From assembly GCA_014281115.1 (NCBI GenBank), contig JACONQ010000007.1, positions 1,488,001 through 1,552,000 on the forward strand: DNA of 64,000 nt. The letters run 5' to 3'. The position numbers and the translations under genes are program-made. This DNA comes from Laburnicola sp. R22_1. Lineage: Eukaryota > Ascomycota > Dothideomycetes > Pleosporales > Didymosphaeriaceae. Under the pieces are notes generated by a model. That model did no database searches and was not told the DNA's origin. It worked only from the letters and a program-made list of their open reading frames with translations. Numbering within the stretch: position 1 is the stretch's first letter; each line of letters starts with the position of its first letter. This document shows, one piece after another, positions 12,460 to 24,962 of this stretch.

Positions 12460-15400
12460 AAAGTGTTATTTTTATTTACTAATTTTAGTAAAGTTATAAG
12501 GAGTAATTTAAAGTACCCATATATATAATAGTATATTTAGAAAATAAAAATATTAAGAAAGAGCATATGTGTAGGGCTTTACTTTAATAAGCTACACTAA
12601 AATAAAATTATTAATTAAAGCTATATAGTTATTGCCCTTAAAGAATATTATAGTGTGCGTCTTATACTTAACTAGATAGGCTAGTATATTAACTACTTAA
12701 TATAATTAAGAATTAGAGACACCCTTTTTTTGTGAACAAAGCTACATACCGCAACTATACTATAGCAAAAAAGAAAATCTAGCTATAACCTATTTTTCTA
12801 TATACTAGCTCTGTAAGATACCCATAGACTATATAAATATACGTAACTAAGTTAATAGCGCGCTTATTGTTTAGCACCCCACAAGACTGTTAAGTACACT
12901 AGCAGAGTTAACTTAACTATAGTTTAGAACTATTATTAAGCAGTAACTTATCTTACCTATATAGGCAGTAATAAGGTTAGAGTGCTTATTGCCTATATAA
13001 AGAGAGCCTAATCCTACTACTATCTTGCGCAGTACCGTAACTAATAACTATAGCTAAATTAAATAAGACAAAGATGCGACTGCGCTGCAAAGTAAAGTTT
13101 AACCTTAAGTACGCCTAATTTACTATAGACCCCTTCTTATATCTCTAAAACTTAATTAATAAGCTTGCAATTATCACTAGAAAGAAGCAAAAGCTTAAAA
13201 TAGCTAATAGCAATAAGCTTCTAGTTAAGTTACTTATACTAGATTGCTATACAATACACGCATATAGTCTATACTGCCATTTGCTAGCTTAGGTTGTGTA
13301 TATATTATTAATACGCACAGGAACTACTTAATAGACTAAGGCAAACCTAGGATATATCGCGCAGTAGAGGAGGAACCTAATAAGGCTGCTTAACACTATA
13401 GATAATAACAAGTTCCTTTAGGAGCTAAGGATGTGTAATAAGGGAGGTGCTAAGTAGTTAAATAATATTTAAAAGCTGCTAAACTAGCTATAGGCACTAA
13501 TTGCCTATAACTGCATTATTTTCAAAATCGAAAAATTTAATTATATGATCTGACTGTGAAGTGCCTGTGGGTCTTAGTCGAGACCGGTAGAGACACCCTT
13601 TTAGTAGAAAATCTTAGACCTAGCTAATTCTGTTATTTATCCAATCGGAGATATTATTGCCTATTCTTAATTCTTAGTAGTAATTGCTTAAAAAGATTAG
13701 AGTTATCTAATTATTTCTAATTAAGGTTCCTCTTAGTTACCTCATTAAGCGGGATCTAAGTCTAGGTTTAACTTTATAAGTTTTAATTCTAATTAGTATA
13801 ATTATTTAGTAACTAATTATTAAACCCTTAAATAGCTAATACTAGTGCTCTTATTAACAATCTTTAAGTATAACTTAAGCACTATGCTTCTTCTAATAAT
13901 TAATAATAATTTTAGAATCAATTTCCTTTCTGGAAGCTATAGAATTTTATAGGGCTATTTAGCTAGTATAGTATAAATCCTTAGGATTATTTAACTTAGC
14001 ACGCATTAATATTTAGTAATTAACTACTTAATTCTTATAATTACTTTAGGACTAGTAGTTTCGCTTACTAAGATAGTAAGTAGGGCGTTTAATCTACTTA
14101 TAAGTCCTCTTATCTCTACTATAGGACTCTTTTTAGCATAGTGCTAGTTGTCTAGGGCCTTTAGCTACTAGCTCTAATCTAGCTAATAAGCTACTTAAGA
14201 ACGTTGCACTATCTATTAAGCAGTTCTAATCTTAGCCTAAGCGCACAAATCCTATTAGTAATAATAATATTAATCTAAAGAGAGGATTATCTGCTTATAT
14301 TTTAATAGAGAAACTGTTAGACCTAAAAAGTACTTTCTATCTAAGCTATACTAATTAAAAGCAACCTAACCTAGAGCGTTATAAGGCTACTTATAATATT
14401 TTATATACTTATTAAGCTACTATGTTTTTTTATAACTAAGGAGTTTCTAAGAAAAATATTATAATAATAGTAGTTATCCCTCCTACTATTATTAATACAG
14501 AAAATCGTTTTAAGGTGTTTAATAAAAAGAAGTTAGCGCGTTAGCCTAAGCTTGCTAAGCGAGCTTAGCGCGCCTACTCTAACTAAAAAAAACCACATGC
14601 AAAATATAGTAAGGCCACATCGTCGTACTAGTTTAGAGCGGCGGGAGGAGGAAGAGGAGGAGATAAGAAGGTGCTTGTTGTAACTATTATCTCCCTTCTT
14701 TACTATTATCCCTAAAGATATTACTAAAAGTAATAGCTATTATAATAGTAGGTTTGTGCTACTTATAAGATATATACTAAGTAGGAGCTTATACACTATA
14801 GATACACTAACACTCTATCTCTATATTAAAGTTAACCTTAAAGAAACTTTTACTACTCTATTGGCTACTATCTTCCTAGACCCTAGTGCTAATACTAATA
14901 CTAATACTAATACTGCCTAAAAGTACGCTCTAATAATCTGTCTACTTAAAGTTGCTAAATCCACACTAGAATACTACTCTATTTAGGGTATTATTAATAG
15001 AAAGTAGAAGGTATACCTTACCCTATATATAACAGTCCTAGTATACTAGTTAGACTAGTAATAGATTAATAACTTAAGATATAAGAAGTATATAGAGTTT
15101 CTACTATAGTTTCTTATATTACTGCTAGTTAGAAAGGCGGTAATAGAGGGCAGGATTAAGGAGAAAGAGAAAAAGATATTTATTAATAAGTTACTAAGAG
15201 AGAAGAGTGTTATATAAATATTTTATATCCTTATAGTTATTATAGCATTAGATAAGTGCGACGTGTAAGCGGCGCCATTACTAATAATAGTAATAATAGA
15301 ATAAGTTAGTCTACTATGCACGCTTTAAGTAAATTTAATAGTTATTAGAGCGCTTATAGATAATAGAGGGCAAGTGCGCAGTTTATATATAAACTATTAT

Positions 15401-16685
15401 TGTGTTAGTAGAGACTAGAAGTAGACTATATTTTTAGGCGCTGTACTAGAGCGGCCTTTCTATCCTAACCTAAGCAGGCTTAAATTAAAAAAATGGGCTT
15501 AAAAAGAGTAATTAATACTAAATAAATAATGTGACTATTAAGTTACTATAATTATAAACTAGTATAAACTTCTTAATAAGCTATTTAATATTCTCTTAAA
15601 GAAGTAATTAGCTAGATCTATTTTAAATTATATATATTAGATAGGCGTTAGTCTACGCTTATTAAGCCTTATATTAGTATCTTATTTATATAAGTTTACT
15701 AAATCGGTAGTAGCTCTATAAAGCTTAAATTTATAATTAATTTATAACTTATACTCCCTTTATAATAAGTTTGCGTATATTCTTAAGATTTAGACGCTCT
15801 TTAAAGTAAGTAAACTATTATTAAGTAAGTGCTTTTATAAGCTTATCTACTAGTATATTGCTTATTTTTAGGTAGGTAACCTTAAATAATCATTTTACAT
15901 ACTCTTAACGTAGCTATATATTCTAGATATTAATATAGCGTAGGCAACTATTAATGCGCTTATTCTTCCTAATAACTAGTTAGATTATCTATTAATTATT
16001 ATAGAAAATATTCTATATATATTCTAAATTAAGCTTAAGTTTCTTAAAGAACTACTTTAGTACTATTACTTCTTTGCTTATATACTTAAGTGTAAGTAGC
16101 TTAGCCTTAGTAGTAGAGATTGTAACTATACTTTAATAAGCAGCCTTTTAGAGTATTTCTACTATAGAGTATAACTATATAGCTATAAAATAATTTCTAA
16201 GTTTCTAAATTATTTGCGAATAACGTATTACTAGAAATTATAAGGTTAGGTCTATTATATTAGCTATACTAAATAGATTACTAGCGCGTTTTCTAAAGAT
16301 ATATAATTACTTAATTAACTATAATAAAGTATTATTTACTTAAATTTATTAAGAAGTGGAAGAGCTTTAAAATAGTAAACGTAATATTAGGCCTAAGCAT
16401 AATTACTATATATAGTACTAAGCTAACGCATTCCTAGTAGCTTTTAATCTTTTACTTAGTTGCTTCCTAGTATTCTTTATAAGCTCTTTTAATAAAAGAG
16501 GTGTTATAGGAAAGCTTCTACTATCTTTAAAATTAAACTATTTTATAATTTTATTATTATAAGTATTATAAATAAGCGTCATTATTCTATTCTTATAATC
16601 CTAGATTACTTAGATACCTAGAAACTATTAAACTAGTTTATAGTTTTTAATGTTATATTTTATTTTAACCTAACTTTAAAGCTTT
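12460..16685. other. RIP-degraded AT-rich DNA, no assignable gene
   Basis: Stops occur in all frames. Some plus-strand stretches (about 14,250-16,650) look like a former ORF if TAA/TAG are read as Gln, but I recognise no family. A short, less mutated island lies at about 13,545-13,610 (GTGAAGTGCCTGTGGGTC), and a purine-rich GGCGGGAGGAGGAAGAGGAG tract lies near 14,640. Confidence 0.5.
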
Positions 16686-16696
16686 TATATCTCTAC

Positions 16697-16822
16697 ATTG
16701 TGTAATTACCTTTTATACGATCTTTTTAATTACTAAGTAGGGGGCTCTGCTTTATTTATTATATTATTTAAGATGAAAGCTTTTTTGTTCTACTCCTAGG
16801 TAGATAATTAACAACACACATA
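16697..16822 (-). mobile_element. Retroposon-like short repeat, copy B (RIP-mutated)
   Basis: Same family as copy A, about 126 bp and minus-oriented, with extra transitions (for example CTAAGCAGG is now CTAAGTAGG). Flanking sequences TATATCTCTAC (16,686-16,696) and TATACCTATAC (16,823-16,833) agree at 9 of 11 bases, a decayed target duplication. Confidence 0.6.
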
Positions 16823-16833
16823 TATACCTATAC

Positions 16834-17750
16834 TTTATAGGTTTTATTAAAGATTAGAAGTATATTATTAATATAGAAGAGTACTAAGGTTCTGCAATCT
16901 TTACTTATAAATAAATAAGGTTCTTTTTTTAAGGTAGTAAGCCCTATAGATCTTAGCAATCCTAGGAACTTCTTATACTAGAGTAGTAGTAAGTCTCTTA
17001 ATCTATATAGAGTTTAATAAAGGGACACGCACTTATTATTTTGCTTAAACCTATTTAGAAGCTTATAGATAACTAGCTTTTTAGCTGTAATATAAGTGTT
17101 TAAAAACGCTCCTACTATATTATATTAAATAATTTCTAAATTAAATTCTACTATAATTACTATTATAGTTTTAAATAACTATACTATAAGCGTTGCTGCG
17201 TAAGTTAACTATAGCAAGTTCTTATCTTAGAAATTACCTCATATAATAATTTAAGCCTTATACGTTAGAAAGTACCTATTCTAATTAAACTTTTAGGTCT
17301 AAACCTAGTTTAATAGAAGTAATTATCTAGTAGCTTATACTTAATAAATTACTATCTAGATTTCCTTCTTCTTAAGTGTACTAATTTTAATATAATAGGC
17401 TTGCTTAAAGAGCTTTCTAAGTAGATAATTAGTAAGGTGTTTCTATAAGGTAGGCAGCTTTAGCAGCTTATCTCTATATAGATAAGTAAAAGGTAATGCC
17501 TTTCGTATTTTTTAAGTATTGCTATAGTAACTATAGAATTTATTATAGTATACTTCTAGTACTTATCTTAGGCTCTCTATACTTCTAAAATATATGTAAA
17601 TAGAAAGTTATTTTAAAAATCTTTTATTATATAACTAGCTATTAGTGTATATATACCTAACCTACTCTCTAGCTAATTACTTGTATTATTATACTAATTA
17701 TAATCTTTATATTATTAAAGAGGTAAATAGTCTTAAATATATATATTTGA
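16834..17750. other. RIP-degraded AT-rich DNA
   Basis: No gene, RNA or transposon signature recognised. A short open frame near 17,645-17,842 is Tyr/Ile/Asn-rich and is a by-product of AT richness overlapping the repeat arm at 17,755. Confidence 0.5.
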
Positions 17751-17754
17751 AAGA

Positions 17755-17945
17755 GAAATATCGCAGACCTTTTAGTATACAGTATATCGCTATAAGAGAA
17801 AGCTATAGGTATGCTAAAAACGCATTAAAAAAGATAAAGTAGTAAGATAGATTAGGGACTATTTGTTAGCACGTACAAATTAGCCCCGTATACTAGAGGT
17901 AGTTAATTATAAAATGTACTAGGCACTAAAGTTAATAATAACATA
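17755..17945 (+). repeat. Arm of a MITE-like family, copy 2
   Basis: Matches the left half of the element at 24.55 kb over about 190 bp. Shared landmarks are ATAAGAGAAAGCTATAGGTR, GCTAAAAACGCATTAAAAAA, GTAAAGTAGTAAG, then an AATTRGCC segment and a CTAAAGTTAA end. It is more heavily mutated than the 24.55-kb copy. No inverted partner was found nearby, so it is a broken or solo arm. Confidence 0.6.
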
Positions 17946-17979
17946 ACACGCAGCTACTATCTATGCAGGATAAAATGCG

Positions 17980-18750
17980 TGACTAGAGATTGCCTATTTA
18001 TACTACCTTTCTGTCCTCGCAAATATTTAATTGCTAGTTAAGATCTTAAGGTTAGTCTGCGCTATATCTATCTCTCGCCCTAAAGACGCTATTACTACTA
18101 GATGTGTAGTGTTGCGCCCCTACCTAGAAGACGTAAATAACGCAGCTAGGTATAATACCTAGACGCTGCTTAATATTAAAAACTATATAGTTTATACTAA
18201 GGACTTATATAGTAAGTAAATAGCTACTAAAAAGTTAGATTACTATATTAAGAAGAATATATGTCTTTTTAAGTAGAAGCCTAGAATTAAAGGCAGAATA
18301 AGCCTTGCAATATAGATTGCCCTATATTAGTTTAGGTATAAAATGCTTATAACTATTAGTAAGGACTAGAATATAGTTATTTTTATAAAGTAAGAGTCTA
18401 GGCTAGCTGCTATATACTACTATATAGCTTATAGAAGCAATTACTACCTAATATTAGATCTCTAATTAATAGCTAGTTATTTTAAAGATAGTAGTTATAT
18501 AGAGTAGGTGCTAAAAGTATAGATATTATATAAGTACGTAATTATATTATAAGAGATCTAGAAAAGAGAGCTAGAGTAGTATTAGGGCGCTATTTAGTAT
18601 TAGGAGTAGAAAGCGCGCGCAATTTATTATATATTATAGCGGTACTAGAGCGTGCGTCTAAAGGTTCTAAGTAGTTAATTGTCTAGTAAGGTAGTAGTAA
18701 AGAGTTAAAAAATAGGTGTTAATTATCTAGTAATATAGTGGATAGGTAAG
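17980..18750 (+). pseudogene. Degenerate ORF relic, family unknown
   Basis: One plus-strand frame keeps long coherent stretches interrupted almost only by TAA/TAG, as expected of a RIP-killed coding sequence. Examples are AISISRPKDAITTRCVVLRP, then LDYYIKKNICLFK and RYKMLITISKD. I recognise no domain. It could be a transposon ORF or a duplicated host gene. Confidence is low because the sequence is AT-rich. Confidence 0.3.
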
Positions 18751-19039
18751 TAAGTTAGGGTGTTATTATTATAGGGTTAGTTGTCTTAGAAGCTAGGGAA
18801 GGCCTTAGAAAAACTTTAACGCGCTCTAGTCCTAGGGCTTAGCGCTTATATATAATGTTACGTAATGTTATATTATATAGGCGCTAGTAACGTAATAGAA
18901 AAACACAGTAATTAAACGTAGTAGGGCTACTTAAAAACTAAATAAGTAGAGGTAGTTTATACTCCTACCCAGGAGGGAAATATATATATATTATTAAATA
19001 GGCTCTACAGCTAGCTGATTAAATAGAATGGTTACACAT

Positions 19040-19220
19040 TTAATTAGTAAAAGAGAGGGTTGTACGGTATACACAGCGTACGGAGGGTAAGTAGGATAAG
19101 GCAAATAGATCTGGTTGTTACTTGCTTGTCTCTAGAGAGGGTGCGGATAGAAAGGAGAAGATCGTGCGGCAATATTGAAACCTCAACACCCTTAGGTGTC
19201 CTTGCCTATACGGTGTACGG
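19040..19220. other. Island spared from RIP
   Basis: About 180 bp of normal base composition with CpA and TpG intact (e.g. GGGTGCGGATAGAAAGGAG) inside heavily mutated DNA. It is bounded by GTACGGTATACACAGCGTAC on the left and CTATACGGTGTACGG on the right, related inverted-looking termini. It may be a late insertion or a duplication-free segment. Confidence 0.4.
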
Positions 19221-19628
<408 letters not shown>

Positions 19629-19629
19629 C

Positions 19630-20716
19630 TTAAAGTCTTTTACTTAATCTTATAGATGCTTAATCTTACCTTTACCTTTAGCTTACTAGTAGGTTTTTAC
19701 TTTCTTTAGCGCAGTTAAGCTTTTAGGGCTAGATTAAAAGACAGCTATAGAGCTTTTAGTCTCTATACTTTAAAGAGAACGCTCTTTAAGATCTAATAGG
19801 CTAGCTTGTCTAGATTAGTGTAAATTCTAGTAGATATTAGTCTCCCTATAATTTCTTAACTTATTATACCCTATATTGCCTAGCTTTAGTATGTACTTAA
19901 GGGTTATAAGCCCTATATGCTTACTTTAAACTATATAAATGCTTAGCTATTAACTAGCTATGCTCGCTACTTATATATTAGTTTTATTAGCTACTTAATT
20001 ACTAGCCTAGCTAGCTATACTTTTAGATTACTAGATAGAAGCACTATTCTTTACTTACTTAGTACTTGCCTACTTATTTAATATAGTAAGAAGATTAAGG
20101 ATATTTATAAACTCTTCTTCTAGATTATTAATCTCCCCTTATATAGGATTTTAATAATTTTTACTACTTCTTTATAGAATATGCCTTAATTAGCTTTGCT
20201 CTTATAGAATAATATTTTATTAAATATAATATTACGCGTAGTAATTACCTATTTAAGTAGTAGAATCTATATCTTATAGAGATTTAATGCTCTATAACTA
20301 ACTAGGTATCTAAAATAGTTCCTAGGATTTACTTTAAATCCTCGCTTATTCTATCCTACTACTTAATCTCTTTTTAAAGGATATACTTAATAGCTATAGG
20401 TATAAATTCTACTCTAATTAGGATAAAGATTAGCTATCTGTGCTTATACTTAAGTAGGCTTATACTAATAAAAATACTACATAAACTAATTTTTAAACAC
20501 TGTATCTAGTACTTAAAAAGTATATAGAGCTAATAGGCTTTTACTATAAAGATAAGCAGCTACACTTATAATTTTAGGCTATATTGTAGGTAGTAAATTT
20601 ACGCTTTCTCGTATTTTTATAGCCTTAGTAATAATTTCTTACTTTACTTTCTTTAGTGTTCTATTTAGTTTATACGTATATAATAGGGCATAGCTAATCT
20701 TAATTTCTTACTTATC
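19630..20716. other. RIP-degraded AT-rich DNA
   Basis: Multiply stopped in all frames. No transposon or gene signature recognised before the pogo element begins. Confidence 0.5.
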
Positions 20717-20718
20717 TA

Positions 20719-20815
20719 TAAGCTAGCGTATACAGATATAAGTTACATAGAGTTTCGAGTTATCCTACTAAAACGCGACACCTGCACAAAACACGCAATA
20801 TCTCTCTACAACGCT
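20719..20815 (+). repeat. Left terminal inverted repeat of the pogo element
   Basis: Pairs with 22,412-22,511. Differences are transitions (e.g. AGTTACATAGAG versus AGTTATATAGGG on the complementary side). Confidence 0.85.
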
Positions 20816-20822
20816 TATTAAT

Positions 20823-22400
20823 ATGGACGCCTATAAGGTAGCTATATAATAAGCTATTGCTAATTATAATACAGGCATTTATAATAGCTAGCGGACTGCA
20901 GCTAAGGCGTATGGCATTTCTGCACCTACTCTCTCTGCACGTATACGAGGCGCAACCGATAGCTGTACTAGCCATTAACACTAACAGCGATTAACTCCTC
21001 TATAGGAGGACTTTCTAGTAGACTAGATCCTCGAAGAAGACGCACGCGCCTGCCCTCCCTCACACGCTCGCGCTTAAGAAATAGCCAATTAAATCCTACG
21101 TATAAACAGCGATAATTAGCCTATTAGCGAGCTCTAGCTATCCTACTTTATTAAGCAATAGCTATGTATTGCCTTAGTTATTAGTAGAAAACTTAAGGCT
21201 TAGAGAGCTAATGCAGCGACTCTAGAGTAGTTACGCGCGTTCCTAGAGCGCTACAAGCAGACTTAACAGCGGTTTAATATATAGGCGGAGAATATATATA
21301 ATATAGATAAGACTAGCATTGCTCTAGAAGTATATATAAACACTAGAGTACTCTCTAGTAGTAAAAAAAAAGGCTTATATTCGATTACTAGAGAATTGCG
21401 AGTGGGTCTCTATAATTAAGTGCGTATTAGTAATAGGGTGAAAACTACACTGCGCGGTTATCTTTAAAGGCCAGAGCCTACAAACTACCTAGTTCCTATT
21501 GTCCTACGTACCCAGCTGGCTGTATACAACCTTAGAGAATAGATAGATATTAAACGCAATAGGTGTTGAGTAGTTATAGCGCATTTTTATCCCTAAGATA
21601 GCTGTAGGTGATGGCTAGTACCGCCTCCTTATTCTTAACAGTCACAGCAGCCATATTAATATAGACTTCCTATGGCTTTCCAAATAGTATTAAATTAAGC
21701 TTCTCTATCTATCTACACATTTGTCGCACGTCCTACAGCCTCTAGATCTCGCTCTATTCTCTATAATTAAGTCTAGTTACCAACGCCAGATCTAGGAGCT
21801 CGCATCGCTCAATGACGCCGCACCTGTTAAGAAGGAGTGCTTTATTACCTGCTACTATTAAGCTAGGGAGAAAGACTTTATAGAGCGTATGATTCGAACT
21901 GGCTAGTAGACTGCTAGTATCTGCCTATTTAATATTAATTACGTGCTTAGCTTATCGCAAGTCTCCTAGAGGCCTACTACGCCTACGTATTAGCAGCAGC
22001 CTTAGCAATAGCCTTAGAGCTTTCTCTTAACCTCTTAAGGCCCTTACGATCTCTATATAGCGCAGCGTGACGTCTAGAGCGTTAAGAATCTAGGTTATAG
22101 GACCTGGCTACTCCTATAGAAAGTAGGTAAGGCGCTAGCAGCTGCAAATGCTAGAGCTGTAGAACTTAAATTAAAGAAAAGACGTCTTAAGTATTATCTA
22201 CAAACTGCTAGCTCTTAGCGTTGTTGAAAGCGCATTTAGATAGACCCAAATTAACGCTTTACAAAAGTAGAGACTATTAGAGAGACTATGCGCGCAGCTA
22301 AGGCTTTAGCAGCTTAGTAACGTAGATCTACTATAGCAAGCGCTTTAGAAAGGGCTACAGTAGTTATAGCAGCTATAACGCTTAAATCTATATGTACTTA
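20823..22400 (+). pseudogene. Degenerate pogo/Fot1 DDE transposase
   Basis: The plus-strand frame from an ATG at 20,823 starts MDAYKVAI*AIANYNTGIYN, a helix-turn-helix N-terminus of the pogo type. Downstream: YNIDKTSIALEVYINTRVLS (about 21,300-21,360, usual NMDETG motif), RLLILNSHSSHINIDFLWLS (about 21,618-21,680, usual LILDGHSSH), HLSHVLQPLDLALFS (about 21,720-21,765) and LASLNDAAPVKKECFITCYY. The catalytic Asp of LDGH is now Asn and the Gly is Ser, both by G-to-A. More than ten in-frame TAA/TAG remove function. Full pogo transposases are about 500-550 aa, consistent with the space. Confidence 0.87.
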
Positions 22401-22411
22401 ATAGCAATTAT

Positions 22412-22511
22412 AAAGGCGTTATAGAGAGAAACCGCGTGTTTTATACAGGTGTCGCGTTTTGGTAGGGTGACTCGAAACCCTATATAACTCGTATCTATAT
22501 ACGCTAGCTTA
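22412..22511 (-). repeat. Right terminal inverted repeat of the pogo element
   Basis: Contains GGTGTCGCGTTTTGGTAGGG and ends TACGCTAGCTTA, the complement of the left terminus. Confidence 0.85.
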
Positions 22512-22513
22512 TA

Positions 22514-24545
22514 GTTCTTATAGGCTAATTGTCTTCTCTAGAGAAGAGTAGTAGTATTATTATTCTAATGGATTATAACAATCCTAACCTCATAATTATT
22601 TTTTACCTATTAATTAAACTTAGTTATTACTTATATAATTTCTAGTAGAGATTTTATTATAAGGTTATTATTATATATTTTTTTACTAAATTCTTTCTTA
22701 ATAATTAAACTCTATAGCTCTCTAAGCTGTCCTACTAGGAAGTTAAATAGATCCTATAAAATATAGTAGAATAGTCTTAGAAATTATTCTTTTAGGTGTC
22801 TTAAGATTACTTTTATTATATATGTTATAGAATAGTACTAATAGTTCTTTTTTAAGTGCTAAGGATATATATATTTTGTGCATTCTAAACTAGAGCTTAA
22901 AGTGCTTACTAGCCTAAATAACTTAATTAAAGGTGCTAGAGCTCCTTAGTATTTACTTATAGAAGATTATAGTATAATTATTTAATTACTATAGCTAAAG
23001 AATAGTAGGAAAAAGGCTTATATTTAATAAAGGTAAAATTATAAACACTACTTAGTTTTACTAAAATAATATTCTAAGTAAGAGTCTCTATACGCAATAA
23101 TCTATTTAAACCTAGGTACTAGATTCCTATCTTTCTTAGGTAAGCTTTAAAGATAATATTAATATAAAATTCTTTTATAACTTTAATATCCTTAAGTAAA
23201 AGATCCTTTATATATATACTATACTTACTAGAAAGCATATCCTTTATAAGTTAATCTTCTATTTCTAAAATTAAAAGGGCCTAAGTTCTAGTTTTAATAT
23301 TTTAGGTTAAGCTTACTTTTTAAATAAGCTAGGTGTTAAAAGTAAACAATTATTAATAAGATAAACTACTACTCCTTTATTAAGAATAGTGCTTTATATA
23401 AGCAAGTAATTACTAGAATATATTATTAAGTACACCCCTAAGCTCTTCTATAGCTACTTATTAAAGACTAATAGATTAATAAGAGTGCAGGCTATTAATT
23501 CTAGATAGGTTAAAGTAGTTAAGCTCCTTACTATAGGTGTAGTCTTTTATCTTTCTATTTTAATCCTACTGCAAAGCTCCTTTTATTATAGACATACTAA
23601 ATAATTATTAATACCTTTATATTCTTTCTTAGTAAGGGTAATTAGTAGCACTTCTTTAGGGTATTTACTAGTAATAGTAGTTTAAAGATGTTAGCACTTA
23701 AAATAGTTCTATATATATTTCTTTTTTTATAAAAGTACTTATTAGCCTAAAACTTATAAGCCTTTCTATTTAAGCTACTACTACCTTGCTTTTTTAATTA
23801 TTATTTTAACTAGTAATTATTATAAATACATCTAATAACTTATTATTAGTTAATTAAAGCTAGTGCTTCTAAATAAGCATAGAATAAACCTTCCTAATAT
23901 TAGTAAGATCTATTACCTTAATACTAAGTAAGGCGTCTTATATAAAATACTAGTTTATAAATTAGGCCTATTTTAGTATAAGCTTAACTACTAGTATATT
24001 TAAAAAGTTATACATAGCAAGCTTACCTTTTATAGTAGAAAGCTTAAAACTCTTAGCCTTATTAAAAAGAAGCTACTACTTCTAGTACTATATTTTAGAT
24101 ATCTACCTTTTATACTTAGCTTTTTTAAGGTATGCTTAGTATTAAATATATACTAGATTCTTTATACTTGCTTCTATTAGAGCTAAATTCTTTTAAAGTA
24201 TCTTAATAAGCGCTTATAAGAAGGTCTTCTTCTTATTATTTATTATAATTATAGCTAGTACTAGTAGATCTTAGGACACTATAGTATAAACCTATAAGAT
24301 AAGATTCTAGATCTTTATTATAATAATCTACTAGTCTTATACTTCTATTTAATATTCTATAATCTAAATATTATAGACTTTAATCTAATTGTTATACATA
24401 GCGTTATTTATACTTACTATCTTCTTTAGAAGTATAAAATAAGTTAGTTAGACTAAATTTTAATTAATAATCTATTTAGTATTAAAATTAATAAGATGCT
24501 AGATCTCTTTAGACTAAGTATTATGAAGAATACTTCGCGCACGTT
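22514..24545. other. RIP-degraded AT-rich DNA
   Basis: No conserved motif recognised on either strand. TpA-rich, CpA-poor. Confidence 0.5.
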
Positions 24546-24546
24546 C

Positions 24547-24952
24547 CGTACACAGTATAATACTATAAGAGAAAGCTATAGGTGTGCTAAAAAAACGCTA
24601 TAAATTAGGGTAAAGTAGTAAGACTAGTTTAGTAACTATTTAGAGACACTATTTGTGAGCATGTGCAAATTGGCCGGCCCCTTATAATGGAGTCGATCAC
24701 GAGCTGTACTATGGTCCACGGGTACCAAAGTTAACGACTTTAGACTAAGTATAAAATTAGAGCTAAATAAACTAAAAAGGCTAGCTTACTTAGTTAGTAA
24801 GCAGTACCTTTATAGTAGGAATTATAGTATTAGTTATCTTAATTATAGGTAAGATTTAAGTATAGGAAACGTCTTCGAGCTGCTTTACCTTTTTTAATAC
24901 GTTTTTAGCATACTCACAGCTTTCTCTTATAGCGTTGTACCGTATACCAAAA
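24547..24952. mobile_element. MITE-like element with ~70-bp inverted repeats
   Basis: The left arm (24,547-24,617) and right arm (24,880-24,952, inverted) share the core ATAAGAGAAAGCT, then GCTAAAAA-CG and TAAAG-AG. The arms may extend a few bases to CATTGTAGACC at the right (24,953-24,962). The ~260-bp centre has no coding capacity but includes a GC-rich, unmutated segment (24,660-24,740) with GGCCGGCCCC. Related arms lie at 17,755 (+) and 58,495 (-). Non-autonomous TIR element is an inference; no clear target duplication was seen. Confidence 0.6.
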
Positions 24953-24962
24953 GGTCTACAAT

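Larger units (their letters stand above)
20719..22511 (+). mobile_element. Pogo/Fot1-type Tc1-mariner DNA transposon, complete but dead
   Basis: About 1.79 kb with terminal inverted repeats of roughly 95-100 bp. They start TAAGCTAGCGTATACAGATA on the left, with the exact complement apart from transitions on the right, including a shared AAAACGCGACACCTG core. TA dinucleotides abut both ends (20,717-20,718 and 22,512-22,513), matching TA target duplication. Size, TIRs and the DDE transposase inside fit the Fot1/pogo group of fungi. The copy is inactivated by stops. Confidence 0.88.

Noticed and set aside
20760..20981. 73-codon minus-strand frame
   Set aside because: Antisense to the pogo transposase start and its terminal repeat.
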